Assembly: GCA_009617715.1 (NCBI GenBank)
Contig: VTFK01000035.1
Location: forward strand, 806,001-870,000
Source of the DNA: Plectrocnemia conspersa
Taxonomy: Eukaryota > Arthropoda > Insecta > Trichoptera > Polycentropodidae
DNA length: 64,000 nt
Direction of reading: 5' to 3'
In this document: piece by piece, positions 36,401-60,252 of the stretch
Layout: each line of letters opens with the position of its first letter
Position numbering within the stretch: the first letter of the stretch is position 1
Notes under the pieces: model-generated
Databases searched by the model: none
Told to the model about the DNA's origin: nothing
Seen by the model: only the letters and a program-made list of their open reading frames with translations
Program-made: the position numbers and the translations under genes

Positions 36401-36839
36401 GTGCTATTTATTTACTTTATTCCAATTCACATGATAACGTTGATGAGAGGATGCATCCTTGTCGTACACTGTTTAATATCCAAAGTTTCTCATACTGAGG
36501 ATTTATACTCCCATGTTCCTTATCCTTCAACAAGCTTTGATTATATGGAAATATTTTATTTAGAAAAGATACGTCGTTCCTGCCACCGCTGACCAGAAAA
36601 AGATCCCGTTCGGTCGAGTGAACCACAACAAATATATGGTGACAGACAAAGTCGCTTATATCGGCACGTCAAATTGGTCCGGCGATTACTTTGTGAACAC
36701 GGCTGGTGTTGGATTGGTCATGGAAGAGCCGGATCACAGTTCGGGATCGAATTCCACTCAAGACGGCATCAGGAAGCAGTTGCAAGATGTTTTTGAAAGA
36801 GACTGGGAGTCACCGTATGCCTTGGAGCTGATCAGATAA
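30493..36839 (+). CDS. PLD3: phospholipase D3-like protein, copy 2 (11 exons, 505 aa)
   Basis: This is a complete second copy of the PLD3-like gene. Exons: 30493-30522, 32682-32794, 33097-33258, 33334-33505, 34185-34319, 34383-34505, 34569-34637, 34845-34976, 36021-36160, 36229-36394, 36564-36839. Phases match at every junction and there is no stop or frameshift. The tail [10 protein letters not shown]...ANSKK precedes a single membrane segment (about residues 59-78, [20 protein letters not shown]), giving a type II topology with the enzyme part in the lumen. HKD motifs are at about residues 220-227 (HTKLWIID) and 435-442 (HNKYMVTD). Intron 1 is 2.2 kb against 0.5 kb in copy 1. The exons are nearly identical to copy 1, but exon 2 has two extra codons, exon 3 lacks the nine-base insertion, and the C-terminus ends SPYALELIR. 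Both enzymes look active; division of labour by tissue is only a guess. AATAAA at 37133-37138 is a likely polyadenylation signal. Confidence 0.93.
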
Positions 36840-38845
36840 TCAGCAATGTAATGATTTTTTATACTGTGCAAATCCTCCAATTTTGTGGAGTAAGATTATT
36901 TCGACGCTTGTCTCAATTTTGCACTTATTATATGTAAATTAACATTGTGTATATAATGAATTTTTTATCAACATTAAAATATTGAGTGCAAAATTGAGAT
37001 ACAATATTTGCTAATAGCGTCAATTTTTTTTTAAAATTTGTACTTTATATCAAGAAGTGCTATTTTTTTTATTGCATCATACAATTCATGTGATATAAAT
37101 CAGCATAAATATTTATTAAATGATAATTTAAGAATAAAATCTCTACAAACAAGTCTTTTGCTATGTTATTTTTTATTAGATAGATTTATACATTTTAGAA
37201 AAAATATGAAGTAGTGTTTGGTAGACTGCTGCACTCGTTTAGATAAATATATTTTTATCACTTCAAAATCATCACAGATTTACAGGTGTACACTACCGGG
37301 TAAAAGTTTAAAAACAAACTATTTTTTGTAGATATTCTTAATATAAATTATATAAAAACAACATTATATGAAAAAAGCAAATACATATTTATCATTAAAT
37401 TTAAAATTACAATTTTAAATAGTAATTTTTTAACAAAAAAAAAAAATTTTACTCTCTTTTGACGTGGAATTTTGACTTCTGAGAAGGGATAATTGTTTTT
37501 TGCCCTCTCCTATTGGGCAAAATTCGGTTTAGATGTGCTTTATTCGTTTCTCAATCGTAATTTTGTTATAAAAAGTCTTAATATGAACACTTTCACCGCG
37601 ATTTTATTACTTTTGACCAGGATATGAAATTCAGGGCCGGGTTCGCTCTCGGCGCCCTCTTCTTTCCATTTTCTCGTCGTAACGAAGGCATTTTTTAGTA
37701 ACAATGCGTCCTCCAAGTTTTGCTACCCTTAATCAATATTGAGCAGTTGACACTGATATATTTTCAACACTTCTTTTTCACTTGGGAGCAAATTTCTGTT
37801 GAGTAAACCATTTATTTTTTTTACTTAAAATTACTATGTGATAATCCCGTTGTTTTAATGTAATGATAGGACTTCCAGATCGAGGTTTATCACAATTTAG
37901 TCCTGTATTTTTAAAAATTTTCACATCTTCCTGCATGGTGATCTTAGATATTTATTTTTTAGGCAATATGTCGCAGAGTTCTGTTGTCCTGATGAAGTGA
38001 CAATATCAGTCTTTTGCAAAAATATTATTTTTCTACACCATTGTAGCAAGATATTTTTATTTTTAACACCCACAAAATTAATGCAATACAAAAGAGTCCA
38101 ATAAGACGAAACTAAATGAGAAAAAGGAACAAACTTTTTCCAGATTGTGATTTGTCTAGTTTAGAATACACATAAATGAATGTGCATAGATAAAAATTAA
38201 GAGTTGTTAAACTCTCATCGCCATCGCATATTTAACAGCTGGACCAGATTAGTCACACTTGTCTCTTTTACGACCCTTTGCTTAGAATAAGAAATGGCGA
38301 GTCTAAAAAATATATGCCATATTATTATTATGGATAATACAGAAAATAGTCTATTCTTCAGTTGGGTAACTATATTTTTAATAGTTATAATAAATAAATG
38401 TGGATTCGTGACTATGAACGTCGTTGCAGGTTTGGTCTTAAACTTTTGATCGGTAGTGTATATCTAGCAGAACAAAATTGAGCTATAAACATCATCTATC
38501 ATAATGGTTAAATAAATACCAGAAGCAGTCCTCGAATGTATAAAATTTATTTATATCAACATGTAATATATTAACACATTTTTATAATTTACTAGAAGAA
38601 AAAAAATCAAAACATTAAATACAGAATGAGACAAACATATAATATATTTATACCGATGGAAACATTTTTTCGTCATTATCATTCTTACTTTACAATTATG
38701 CATTAGTCTATAAATAAAATAACTTATGCCTAATAATTGTACAGATATTTTCGTTCATAGTGGCGCATCTTTTAATACTGTGATACATTACATCGGTTCA
38801 TTCGTATATGTGTAAATACGCCAATGCGAATGAAAATACCTATAC
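36840..38845. other. spacer between convergent PLD copy 2 and SMC3
   Basis: No gene is seen. The spacer holds the 3' flank of PLD copy 2, one copy of the 51-kb satellite-like unit (37450-37610), and the 3' flank of SMC3, which ends at 38846 on the other strand. Confidence 0.5.
37450..37610 (+). repeat. dispersed copy of the 51-kb satellite-like unit
   Basis: CTCTTTTGACGTGGAATTTT, CTTCTGAGAAGGGATAATTG and CTATTGGGCAAAATTCGGTT match the array at 50.77-51.17 kb. The copy ends with CGCGATTTTATTACTTTTGA, the start of a next unit, so it was excised from or seeded by a tandem array. Confidence 0.65.
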
Positions 38846-50477
<11,632 letters not shown>

Positions 50478-50580
50478 AGTAGCGGCGGCGGCGCCCGAAG
50501 CCGCCCGCCGGACGAACAGACAGACGACAGCGCGCCAACAACAACAAGCGTCCGACCTAGCGGTCCTAATGCCACAGATT
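50478..50580 (-). promoter_or_regulatory. GC-rich 5' flank of SMC3
   Basis: The bases directly before the SMC3 start codon (minus strand) are strongly GC-rich, with repeated GCC/CGG and many CpG, in contrast to the surroundings. It is the likely 5' untranslated region and core promoter of a housekeeping gene. The 75-codon plus-strand frame here is its antisense shadow. Confidence 0.4.
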
Positions 50581-50769
50581 AGCGCCATGCCCGAAACGCA
50601 TTTTCACCGCGTATTTGTATTATATATTATTTTATTGAGTGTTTTAAATTCCATCTATGCAATATTCAAATACGCAGTTACGCTAACCCACTGACTATAT
50701 TATATTTTTAAGTATAAATATTATTCAAAATAAAACTGTTCGTTTTTACCCCACATGGGATGGTGCTTG

Positions 50770-51174
50770 CACGATTTTATTACTTTTGACGTAGATTTTT
50801 GACTTCTGAGAAACGATAATTATTTTTTGCGCTCGCCTATTGGTCAAAATTCAATTTAGATATGCTACATTTTATTTGTAATATTATTTTATAAAGTCGT
50901 AGTATGAGCGTTAGATAACCGAGCGTTTTCATTGAAACGGAGCCGACACAATTTTATTGCTTTTAACGTGTTTTTTTTTAATTTCTGAGAAGAGATAATT
51001 GTTTTTTTTGTGCTCTTCTATTTGTCAAACTTTGGTTTATATATGCTTCTTTCGATTCTCACTTATTGTAGGTCGTAATATTGTTAGATTTTTTAAATAT
51101 TAACGCTATATAACCAAGCGTTTTCACTGCGACGGCGACAGCACGATTTTATTGCTTTTGATGTAGATTTTAAT
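50770..51174 (+). repeat. short satellite-like tandem array, about 177-195 bp unit
   Basis: Two full units and the start of a third begin with CAC(G/A)ATTTTATT(A/G)CTTTT at 50770, 50947 and 51142. Each contains TTTCTGAGAA...GATAATT, a CTATTGGTCAAA-like block and a CG-rich end (GTTTTCACTGCGACGGCGAC). Single copies lie at 3576 and 37450. Units differ by many substitutions, so the array is old. No protein is encoded. Confidence 0.75.
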
Positions 51175-51733
51175 CAGGGTCCCATTTGAATTTGGCCAGA
51201 AAAATGTATGTCATTTATGGAAATACTATGTATCTTAATGAAATGACAATATTAAAAAAACGACCACTGACTGACCAACTTTTTGCTTTTATATCAGAAG
51301 GTGAGTATATATATTTTTTTCTCTCGCACGGATTCGAGCGAGATGCACAAGTGTGTATGACAGATCGAGAGAGCCAGGGCAAGGTTCCATACGCTCGCTC
51401 TGACCTGAGCATCAGATAGCGTTTCAAACGTGCGTAAGTATTTGTTTGCCTGTCGTCGGGAGATTTACTTCAAAGCGCAGAATATTTCTGTGCTTCTCAA
51501 TTATTTTTCGACTTTTTAAGTATATTTATTATTTATATTTTTATCTCAAAAGTCGTGTTTATTTGAATGAACCAGCCACAATAACCCGATTTATGGCAAA
51601 TATTCATTAAGAGGTAGCCGAAATTCTACGTGCCTTGTGTCATAAAGTGTTTCAAAAGCTATGTGCCAGATTTAAGGAAGATGGTTGTTCAGACAATGTT
51701 TTACATATATTTGTGCATGGCCGAATAAAATTG

Positions 51734-51925
51734 TGTTACGGCCGTGCGTGGGTTTTTTTGTGACAGATGATTCGGCGCGGCGATGACGGCGCATGGTCAT
51801 GCGTCAGCGTAAGAAGCCCGAGAATGTAAACTCTGATAATAAAGCGTTTTAATAGATCGAGGCGTTTAATTCCGTGGTCCTTCGGAAGAAAAGACGGCCA
51901 TCTCCAAAGGGGAGAGGTCGCAACA
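51734..51925 (+). mobile_element. probable solo LTR
   Basis: A GC-richer block begins TGTTACGG and ends GGTCGCAACA, so the tips form the short inverted TGTT...AACA typical of LTRs. It contains AATAAA near 51838. No primer-binding site, gag or pol sequence lies on either side, and I do not see a clear target duplication. A solo LTR of a BEL/Gypsy-type element is the best explanation. Confidence 0.4.
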
Positions 51926-52752
51926 ATGGTGAACATTTAGGTGACATTATTTTTAATATATGATTTTCACAATTCTGTCCGTTCGGTGAGATAAACATTC
52001 ATTATCATACGACCTGTAGTTCTTTTATATTGAATCTTCAAAAGTGCAAAAATTTATAACGATTGCGTGTGGTCCCTACAAATTACAACTGAACATTCAT
52101 ACAACTAAGATAATAAATTGAGAACGTGTACTATTTATCCATTATTTAATATTTTAATTTAAAATTAGGTTATACCGTAAAATAAATTATACTGTATAAT
52201 ATAATGTTTTATTTTTAAATAAATATTACATAAATAATAAAATGTAAAATACAAAATTATGTACATTTGTTTACTTGTAAACTTGTAATAATATTTTATG
52301 TATCTCTATATAATATTTTTTAGAAAATTTATGACTGCAATTTGCTCTAAAAGCGAAAGGTATATTATATAAAATTTGTCATAATTATTCTATACAAAGA
52401 CTAGAGTATTACAATATAAAAAACGTATATATAATCTTTCGCACGTGACTTATCACAGAATGACACTAGGGTTTGTCTACACGAGTGTATTTATTCCATA
52501 ATCAGACAAGTCATTAAAAAAATTGACCTACCATTTTTAACAATTATCTATATTAGCTAAATAAATTATTAAAATAAATAAATAATAAATGTTTTAATTG
52601 CAATATGTGTACTTGATTTATGCAATATGTAGTATGAATCAATTTCTAAATACATATGCATTTGGTGAATGTCTTTTGAAAGGAGTATTATTATTATTTT
52701 ATGAATAAAAAACACTCGTGTAGCTTAAACCTAAAAATGTGCTACAAAATCA
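51926..52752. other. AT-rich spacer, no gene seen
   Basis: The sequence is very AT-rich without protein-like frames. It contains the 3' flank of the minus-strand transporter gene that ends at 52753. Confidence 0.5.
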
Positions 52753-55700
52753 CTACACAGACGCCTCGTCGATAACTGTTATCAATCTATTGCTCGTGTT
52801 TTGTTGTGGTGGCATCTTCCATTTTGGTATTCTGTTAAAATTGTTAAGTGGCGCGATTCCATCGTCGATTTCAGACGGCTGATCTACAGCCAAAGTTACG
52901 CCACCGATTCCCACTGTTCTAGCACCTCCTCGAGCTAAGGACCATTTTCTGCCTTTCTTATCGAGTATCATGGGCATCTCTGCTATCAAGTTGTTCTCGT
53001 ATTCACTCAACATTAAATAATTTTCCACCTAAAACAACACAAAGTTAGCATTAGTATTCATATTCATTAAGAATCAACATTGGATTATTTTAATTTTATT
53101 AAAAACTCTTGTCATTATTATAACATACCATATCAATTTAAATATAAAAATAAAATTACAATTAAATCAAAGAATAAAAATATGAGCTTATAAAAATTGC
53201 GATCGCGACCCTTATTCTTCACGTCGTGGCTAGAACGTCAGCGATCACTCCAGCTTATCAACGGGCTTGTAAAATATGAAGATATTTTCAGTGATAGCTA
53301 TGAGGAGCAGGACACAATTATGTGGGATCGGTTTATCTTTTTAGGTGTGAACCATAAATGTCTTATATTTAAAAAAATAAGATATAATTATTGTTTGTAT
53401 ATTGGCAATCATGACCCATTGGGTTAATCTGTCATAAATTCCTAGGATATTTTTTATCACTTAAGATTGTAATGTTATTATTAATTATACATATTCTCGT
53501 ACCTTATTGCAACTAGTAATACAATCTCCTATATAGTCTATGTCATCTAAGAGGTGATCTGGTAAATCCATATCGGCTAATCCTTCTTCTGAGATACACG
53601 TAAGTTCAGCTTTCATTTCCGGAGCTGAGTGAGCTTCGGGTCCTGTTGTCATTCCAATATCAGCACCCAATACTTCAATAACACAAATGTTAATAAAAAA
53701 AGCTTTTAAAATTGCAATTTTAAACTGCTGATACCTATTGCAGCTGCTGCATTAGCACTCAAAGGTGGTTCACGATCAGGTTCTTTGGTAAACGACGGAT
53801 GTCTTTGAGGGCATTTACGAGAATCACACAATCCTTGACTACCGTTGCTTCTAAAAATATAAAAAAACATTGAGAATACTACTATTTAGATTATGGCAAT
53901 ATTTCTTTCACATCAATAGATTGCTATCTCATTAGCTATTATAAGATCAAGAAAGATTATAACAGTATTAAATTCCTATCGTTTTAGTATGAATTACCTT
54001 GAATGTTTATGTCTCGATATGTTTCTCCTATGAAGATCTATGAAGAAGAGAGCAAGACTTCCTATTATAATGCAGGTCGAGCTAAAGAAATAACCTGATT
54101 TGCCTCCATATCCTACATTAATATACCCTGAAAATATTTATTATTAAAGAGAGATTCATAATAAAATAAGCATAATTAAAATACCTGATAATGGAACACC
54201 AATGACTATCGGAATGGCTTGGGAACACTGAACGAACCCCCAAGTCCTTGCGAAATTGCGAGATCTGACCCTCTCGTAAGTATACATTTTCAACGTATAA
54301 TGGTAACCACCACAGAAAATTCCTGGAGATGTAAAGGTGTGTTAGAACATGAATATGAGATGTAAAAGAATAGATCATTACCATATATCCACGCAAATGT
54401 GACGTATACATAGTAGCTGCCCTGGACTAATGAGAAAGCTAATATTGTTAAACCACAAATTAATATTGTTGCTTGGCAAAGATATTGTCGGCCTATTTTT
54501 GAGTCGGGCGATAATCTTATTATAAATAGTCCAAATATTGCACAACCAGTGGTCCAGGCTAATCCGAGATAGATTTGCAGCAAAACGACAGCTTCTCCGA
54601 GACCTGTAGGTGAATATACATCGTCAGTAATCTAACTGACCAATCGACCATCGAAACATTTTGTCTTAGTCGCACGATCGCAAAAACACCGTACTGATGC
54701 GTGCGTGTGATGCGCCCAGGACCGCACCTCTCTCTCTTTGTCACATGCACGCATCAGTACGGCGTTTTTGCGATCGTGCGACTGAGACACAATGTTTCAC
54801 TGATCGCCAGTGTGTATGTAGAAATATAATACCTTCTTCTTCTGCTTGGTGGGCCATGTAAAATATCGGAGTGCTCATTCCAAATGCACAAACGCCTGTG
54901 GAGAGAAGCAGTATTCTCACAGTCTTCGATTTCAGCGTCGAGAAATCAAAGAACGGCGGACTTTCGTCGATCTTAGTCTTGTCTTTGATCTTTCTCTTTA
55001 TTTTATTTTGATTCTTTAAGTGCAGTATTGCCCTGCGTTGAGGATGGTATAGCGATGCTGAACGGTAGAAGGTCCCCAATATGAATGTAAGAAATACTAC
55101 ACCAGTGACAGCCTGTAGACCCAATCTCCAACCTTTTGCTCTGTGGATGCAATAAGGCAAGTTATGGATACGTATATATATATATATATATATTACAAAT
55201 TACGAAAATTGTATATTGATGAGTAAACTCACGCTATAGCGCCTTTGATAAAAGCGCTCATGATGGCAATACCCAATCCACTGCCGGAAACCACGAACAC
55301 TTCAACCAGCTCCCTTCGTCTTTTGAAGTATTGGGCGACCATCAATGTGGCACAGTCCCTTGCTAGTCCTACACCCACTCCAACAACAGCACCTACGAAT
55401 ATACATAAAGATTATTTTTTAACAATATATATAATTTAAGTATAATATATCTTCGAGTGATGCTAATACAAGGTTTCCAGTCTCTTTTTGTAGGACTCAT
55501 GAGTTAAAAATGTATGTTTGAAACGGTCTCAGTAGCAAAAATAAACTTTTGTTATATAAATCCATGATACGGCCACTGATGACATATGCATATCACATAG
55601 CATTTAGGTATAAGCAAAAGCTACTTAAACATATATTAAGAAACGAACAGTCCGAGAAGTTTAATGATCTGCATTTAGGTGTTTACTGCTGTGACACCTG

Positions 55701-58700
55701 CAAGTCCGCGGAAAATGTATGGGCGCCAAATATTCGGTTAAAAAATTCAAGAGTCATCTGCCGCTAGCTCCGGCACTCAACATTAAACCACCATCCATTA
55801 GTATAATTGTAAAAACTGAGTTATAAGCTTAAATTGTATTTAAAATAATTTTGATGACTCGCCGAAATTGGTGTGAAAAGTGTAACTATTTAAAAAATCT
55901 TTAAATTAAAAATAATAGATCCATAAAGAGGTTTTTGTTAACTTTTCCTTTATAAATAATTGAAAAAATAATCTAGACTAAGATAATAATTTTAAGAAAC
56001 TGAAAATGTTGTATATTAAGGTAAAATTTAGGTTAGGTACTTAATATTATAAAAATGTATTACACCCAAAAATTATGTAAGCTTATTAACAAATAAAGAA
56101 CTTGTTTAATTAATTATTTAAAATGGATGTAGAGAATAGTGAACTTCAAATATCATGCTTTAAGGCAGAGTAGAGTGAATTGGATGATAAAGTATTATTT
56201 GCAATAACACTATACTTTTATTGAAAAAGTTTAATTGTGTGTGGAGATAAGGGATGACTCAACGATTATTCAAAATACGAATCCTCTGGACGCAACAAGG
56301 TAGTGGTATTATACAAATATGTTTGGAACGGGGAAAGACTTTGATTGCAAGGTGTGTATTATTTAGTAGAAGGTATTTTGTAAGAAATATGACAATCTAT
56401 GGCGTGTTCTTGAATCAGTTGTGTCAGCAGTTTTTATTCATGCAATATACTTAAAGCTTAGAAATATCTTTTGTTTTACATAAAATGTATAATACAAACA
56501 GCTTACCATAACTGAAAAATAGCTGATGGAATTGTGAAGCAAAAGAAGTGAAGAGACATCCCAAGGCAGCTACCAATCCTCCCATGACAGCTGTAACTCT
56601 GGTCGATTTTCGAAGACAACAAGCCACAGTTACAGGCGAGATAAATAAAGCGACGGCAGTTGATAGTGCCCCGAGCCATCCTGAAAAAAATACCTTGATT
56701 AATATTGAATATTATTTTATTTTTAGGTTAATTTATGAACAGTTATATAAATTATTATTTAAAATATAATATTGATTTATATTTTTTACTGTAAGTATTT
56801 GTTTTATTTTGCATAGAAATAATTAATTTTTTGGTAGGTTTAATTGAAAATTTATAAAAAAGTACAATATCCTTCTTAACATATTTTTTTTATAGTTTTA
56901 TTTATCTTTACAATATATCTAGTACACACTAATAAAACGTATTATTTATAAAGAAAGTTTGTGATTTTTTTAAAAGCTTTTAGATATCATTATATTTAAA
57001 TCAGTTTTGCTTCATGTATAATGACATTTTAATAACTTTTCGCTTGGAATGTCATTCATTACTAAAATGATATATTTTTAACTCCTACAACTTTTTTATT
57101 TAATAACCAGTGAGAACCAGCTTAGAATTGACAAGCTTTGATATGTATGTTATACCATTACCATTTAATCTTGCGTTTATTAAATATTTTTACATTTATA
57201 TATTCACATTTAAAGTATTTTTGTTATTGTTCTAATAACATTTAAGGTTAATATTATACACTAAAAATAATAAATTTAAATGCATACATACACATGTTAA
57301 AAAAAAATTGAGTGGTATTGGTTCGTAGTTTTTAACAAATAATTTCTCACATAATCTACTTTCAGTTAGTTAAGAGTTTTAATATCCTATCGATAATTAA
57401 ATTACATTGGAAAATTAAAAAATATTTTAATTACTAGTTGAAATTTTTTAGTTTTTAAACGCTAAGCAATCATATATCTTAGATCACTCTTCGCGCATCA
57501 TGCGATCCAAATATATACGCTATACCACATTTTTTTATAATGAGGAATATTATTATTAAATTTTGTAGTTTAATACACGATTATTTTTCTTCTTCTTTAT
57601 GTCATGGTATTTATTATTAAAAGACATACAAATTAAAAATACAATTACAAATTAATTATAAAATTATGTTTTATTTCGTGTATCATTGAAGAATTTACAG
57701 TTTTATATAATTATTTTTGTCGAGTTTAGTTTTGATTTATTATCCTGAAAAAAATCTATTAATTTTAGTAAAAAAAAATTTGTTATAGACATAGTATTAT
57801 AAAATATTTTTTATTTTCCCGAATTATTAATAAAATAAATATTCACGCTTTAAAAATAGTTTCACAAGCTCAAAGCGATTTACTATAATATATTTATTTA
57901 AAATAATAATAATAAATAGTTGTAAAAATGTACTTTTTAATACGTAATAACGTGGACGTGTTTTCTGTCATGTTTTATGTTTGCTTCTACATTTCAATAC
58001 AGACAAGTTTCCAAAAGTGCGTGGTAATTTATTGACGTATATAGAGTGAAAATGTTCTTTTACTGCAAGTTGATTGAGTAAATTATCGCTTTTAATTTAT
58101 TTAATCGTTTTAATTATATAAATAATTAGTTATTCGATTACTGCCATTAGAATAAAACATGTATATTATTTAGATATTTTTCGGCAATGTAATGCGAAGT
58201 AAGCTTTTGTACTAAATAAGAAAGGCAGCTATTTCCTGTTCAATGCTACTATTTATTTTTATTGCGTCGGATGCGATCAAGATAAATGACAAACAAAAAA
58301 ACAAGACGCCATATTGTCGCACTAGTAACACAAACGACACTAATTTATGTTAAAGCGAAGCTTATCGACAAGTCAAATGATATGGTTAAATTTAGTAAAT
58401 CAATGTTGAATTTTGCGCAAAAAATTGTTCACGGTGCGAGCGACAGCAAGCTCTTAAGCTAGCTAAGCTACTCCCTTTTCTACAGAAATATTACATATAT
58501 AAATAAACAATATAACACACATAATAGTTATAAACGGATTTTAGGATAGGCATGCATGTTATCTCAGAGGTGTTGAACTAGTTTTGAGGTATGTATCAGG
58601 AATTTGGTATGAAGATCAGAAGCACGTGACAGCTGTGTTGAATTTATAGAGGTCACAGTTTGCAAAACCGAGTGAATGTTCAACTCGAACCATGTGAACA

Positions 58701-60252
58701 ATTTTCTTTTAGCATACGTATATAATATATATCCATACACTTTTAGTATATGCACATATATAGTTGTATCTAATCCAGTTTCAAAATAGTCTATAATCTT
58801 ACTTGAAAGAATAAATAACCATAACTTAAACTATCTCTAGGGAGACATTGATATAAAGTGTGCATCATATAATTGTTGGTATTATTTGCTGTTTTTTTTT
58901 ATCAAAGCAACGGTGCGGTTAAATAAGCAGAATTTAAAAGAGAACGGTATATATTTGGCAAAAGATGAGTAACCATAGCAAATTGCCGTATGTCGAAAAA
59001 TACCTTTTGTTGTCGAGTATATGAAAAAGTATAGTCAAAGGTCACGGACGTTCGCGTTTAAAATAATACTTTCTAAGAAAAGTATTGGAATAAAAATGTA
59101 TTTCAACTTTTCTATATATTATGTTTAAATTTAGCAATATATTCAATGTATTGTATATATAATATATAAATGTATAGTGTTCAGATCATTCACTAGTAAA
59201 AGAATAGTTAAATGAGATTAACTCTAAATAGATCAACTCTAACCAACAAACATAAGACAACATAGAACTAAAAAATACCATAAGCTGAATTCAAATAGCA
59301 GCTTAGAATAATTCTAAAGAATTCACCCATAAGGCAGTAAGTAAAAACTTGGAAAAAATAAAGCAACTTGAGAGAAATCTCTGTTCAATTTCCTGGTAAA
59401 TAGGACAATAATCTATTTTATAAAATATCGAAATAATCTTAAAGTTAAATTTAAAAACATTAAGATGTGATACATTTTAAATTTAATAGATATTTTTTTA
59501 TTTGTTATGAAAAAATCTTATCGGTATACATTGATCCAGAAAATTTATCGCTCGCGTTTAGCCGCCAGCAATTAATAGCTAGCATTTGAAAGCTACATAA
59601 ATAGTATATTTAAGGGACAGTTCTTAATTTTAAATGATAATAAAATGCAAATATTTGCATACAAAATTTACATACAATTTATTTTTATTTTTAAATATAT
59701 TAATTTGAACCACAGTTATAAAAAATTACATTAATTTGGTACACAACATGGTTGATCCATTCGGACAGTTATAGAACACACCGCAGAATCATTTGCATTT
59801 ATATGGTTCAGAGTATTCATCCTCTTGAATGTGATTAAGCCTAACCTATACTCACATGGCAATAAAATTATTTTCGCGCATGTACTATGGAGATTTTACT
59901 GTCCTCCCATTTATGTACGTGAATGGTAACGCATAAATTTAATAGTACACTCAAACGGCGCACAGTGGGGTATTATATAAAAACAATGGCAAAAATATTT
60001 TTTTTTACCGACTTGCGACATTTCTTGCTGACCTGTTAGTAAAAATTTGTGACCGGACGCGTCTTTGGGATAAGTTCTGGATATTTCCATCAGCCAGATG
60101 CCGACCGCTTGCTGCAATCCATGAACTAAAGTCACAGCTGCGGTGGCTGTTGTCAACACCACCCAACCCCATCCTCCCTCCGGATAATAGTGTTGTCTGA
60201 TGGTATTGTGAACGCAATCGCCAGAATGCGCAGACGAAGACCTTTGATAAAC
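52753..60252 (-). CDS. monocarboxylate-transporter-like MFS protein (SLC16 family), 10 exons
   Basis: This is a plasma-membrane solute carrier of the major facilitator superfamily; relatives move lactate, pyruvate or other small acids with protons, but the substrate here is unknown. Exons from the 5' side: 60033-60252, 56507-56680, 55233-55392, 54833-55140, 54382-54603, 54185-54322, 53998-54127, 53735-53850, 53503-53672, 52753-53028. They join in frame to 637 codons. The family signature before the first membrane segment is present (YYPEGGWGWVVL), as is the RRELVEVFVVSGSGLG motif before the fifth. A charged loop (NKIKRKIKDKTKIDE) separates the two halves of six segments. A long cytoplasmic tail carries CISEEGLADMDLPDHLLDD and KVENYLMLSEYENN, and ends VIDEASV. 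The first listed exon starts in phase 0 with no start codon, so at least one more 5' exon is needed (see 62.7 kb). Confidence 0.9.
53197..53427 (+). mobile_element. possible piggyBac scrap in a transporter intron
   Basis: A short plus-strand frame (LVKYEDIFSDSYEEQDTIMW) is followed by sequence ending ACCCATTGGGTTAA at 53427, which has the GGGTTAA form of a piggyBac right end. No left end was located. It is weak and could be chance. Confidence 0.25.
54640..54812. mobile_element. palindromic MITE in a transporter intron
   Basis: The two arms are inverted copies of about 70 bases: the right arm, read in reverse, begins CACTGGCGATCAGTGAAACA and both arms share CAGTCGCACGATCGCAAAAAC or a one-base variant plus CCGTACTGATGCGTGC. 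A short GC-rich centre with a CTCTCTCTCT tract separates them. The outer ends of the left arm are more diverged, and a target duplication is not clear. It has no coding capacity. Confidence 0.75.
55169..55191. repeat. TA microsatellite
   Basis: About ten TA units lie in the intron between two transporter exons. Confidence 0.85.
55536..55770 (+). mobile_element. Jockey-like LINE fragment
   Basis: The frame reads LLYKSMIRPLMTYAYHIAFR, which matches the LYKxxIRPxMTYA block near the C-terminus of Jockey-clade reverse transcriptases. It is a short fragment within a transporter intron; the rest of the element is missing. Confidence 0.65.
56681..60032. other. 3.35-kb transporter intron, no further feature
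   Basis: The intron is AT-rich with no coding exon that I can support on either strand. Slightly GC-richer patches at 58.27-58.47 kb and 59.53-59.6 kb have no recognisable content. Confidence 0.4.
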
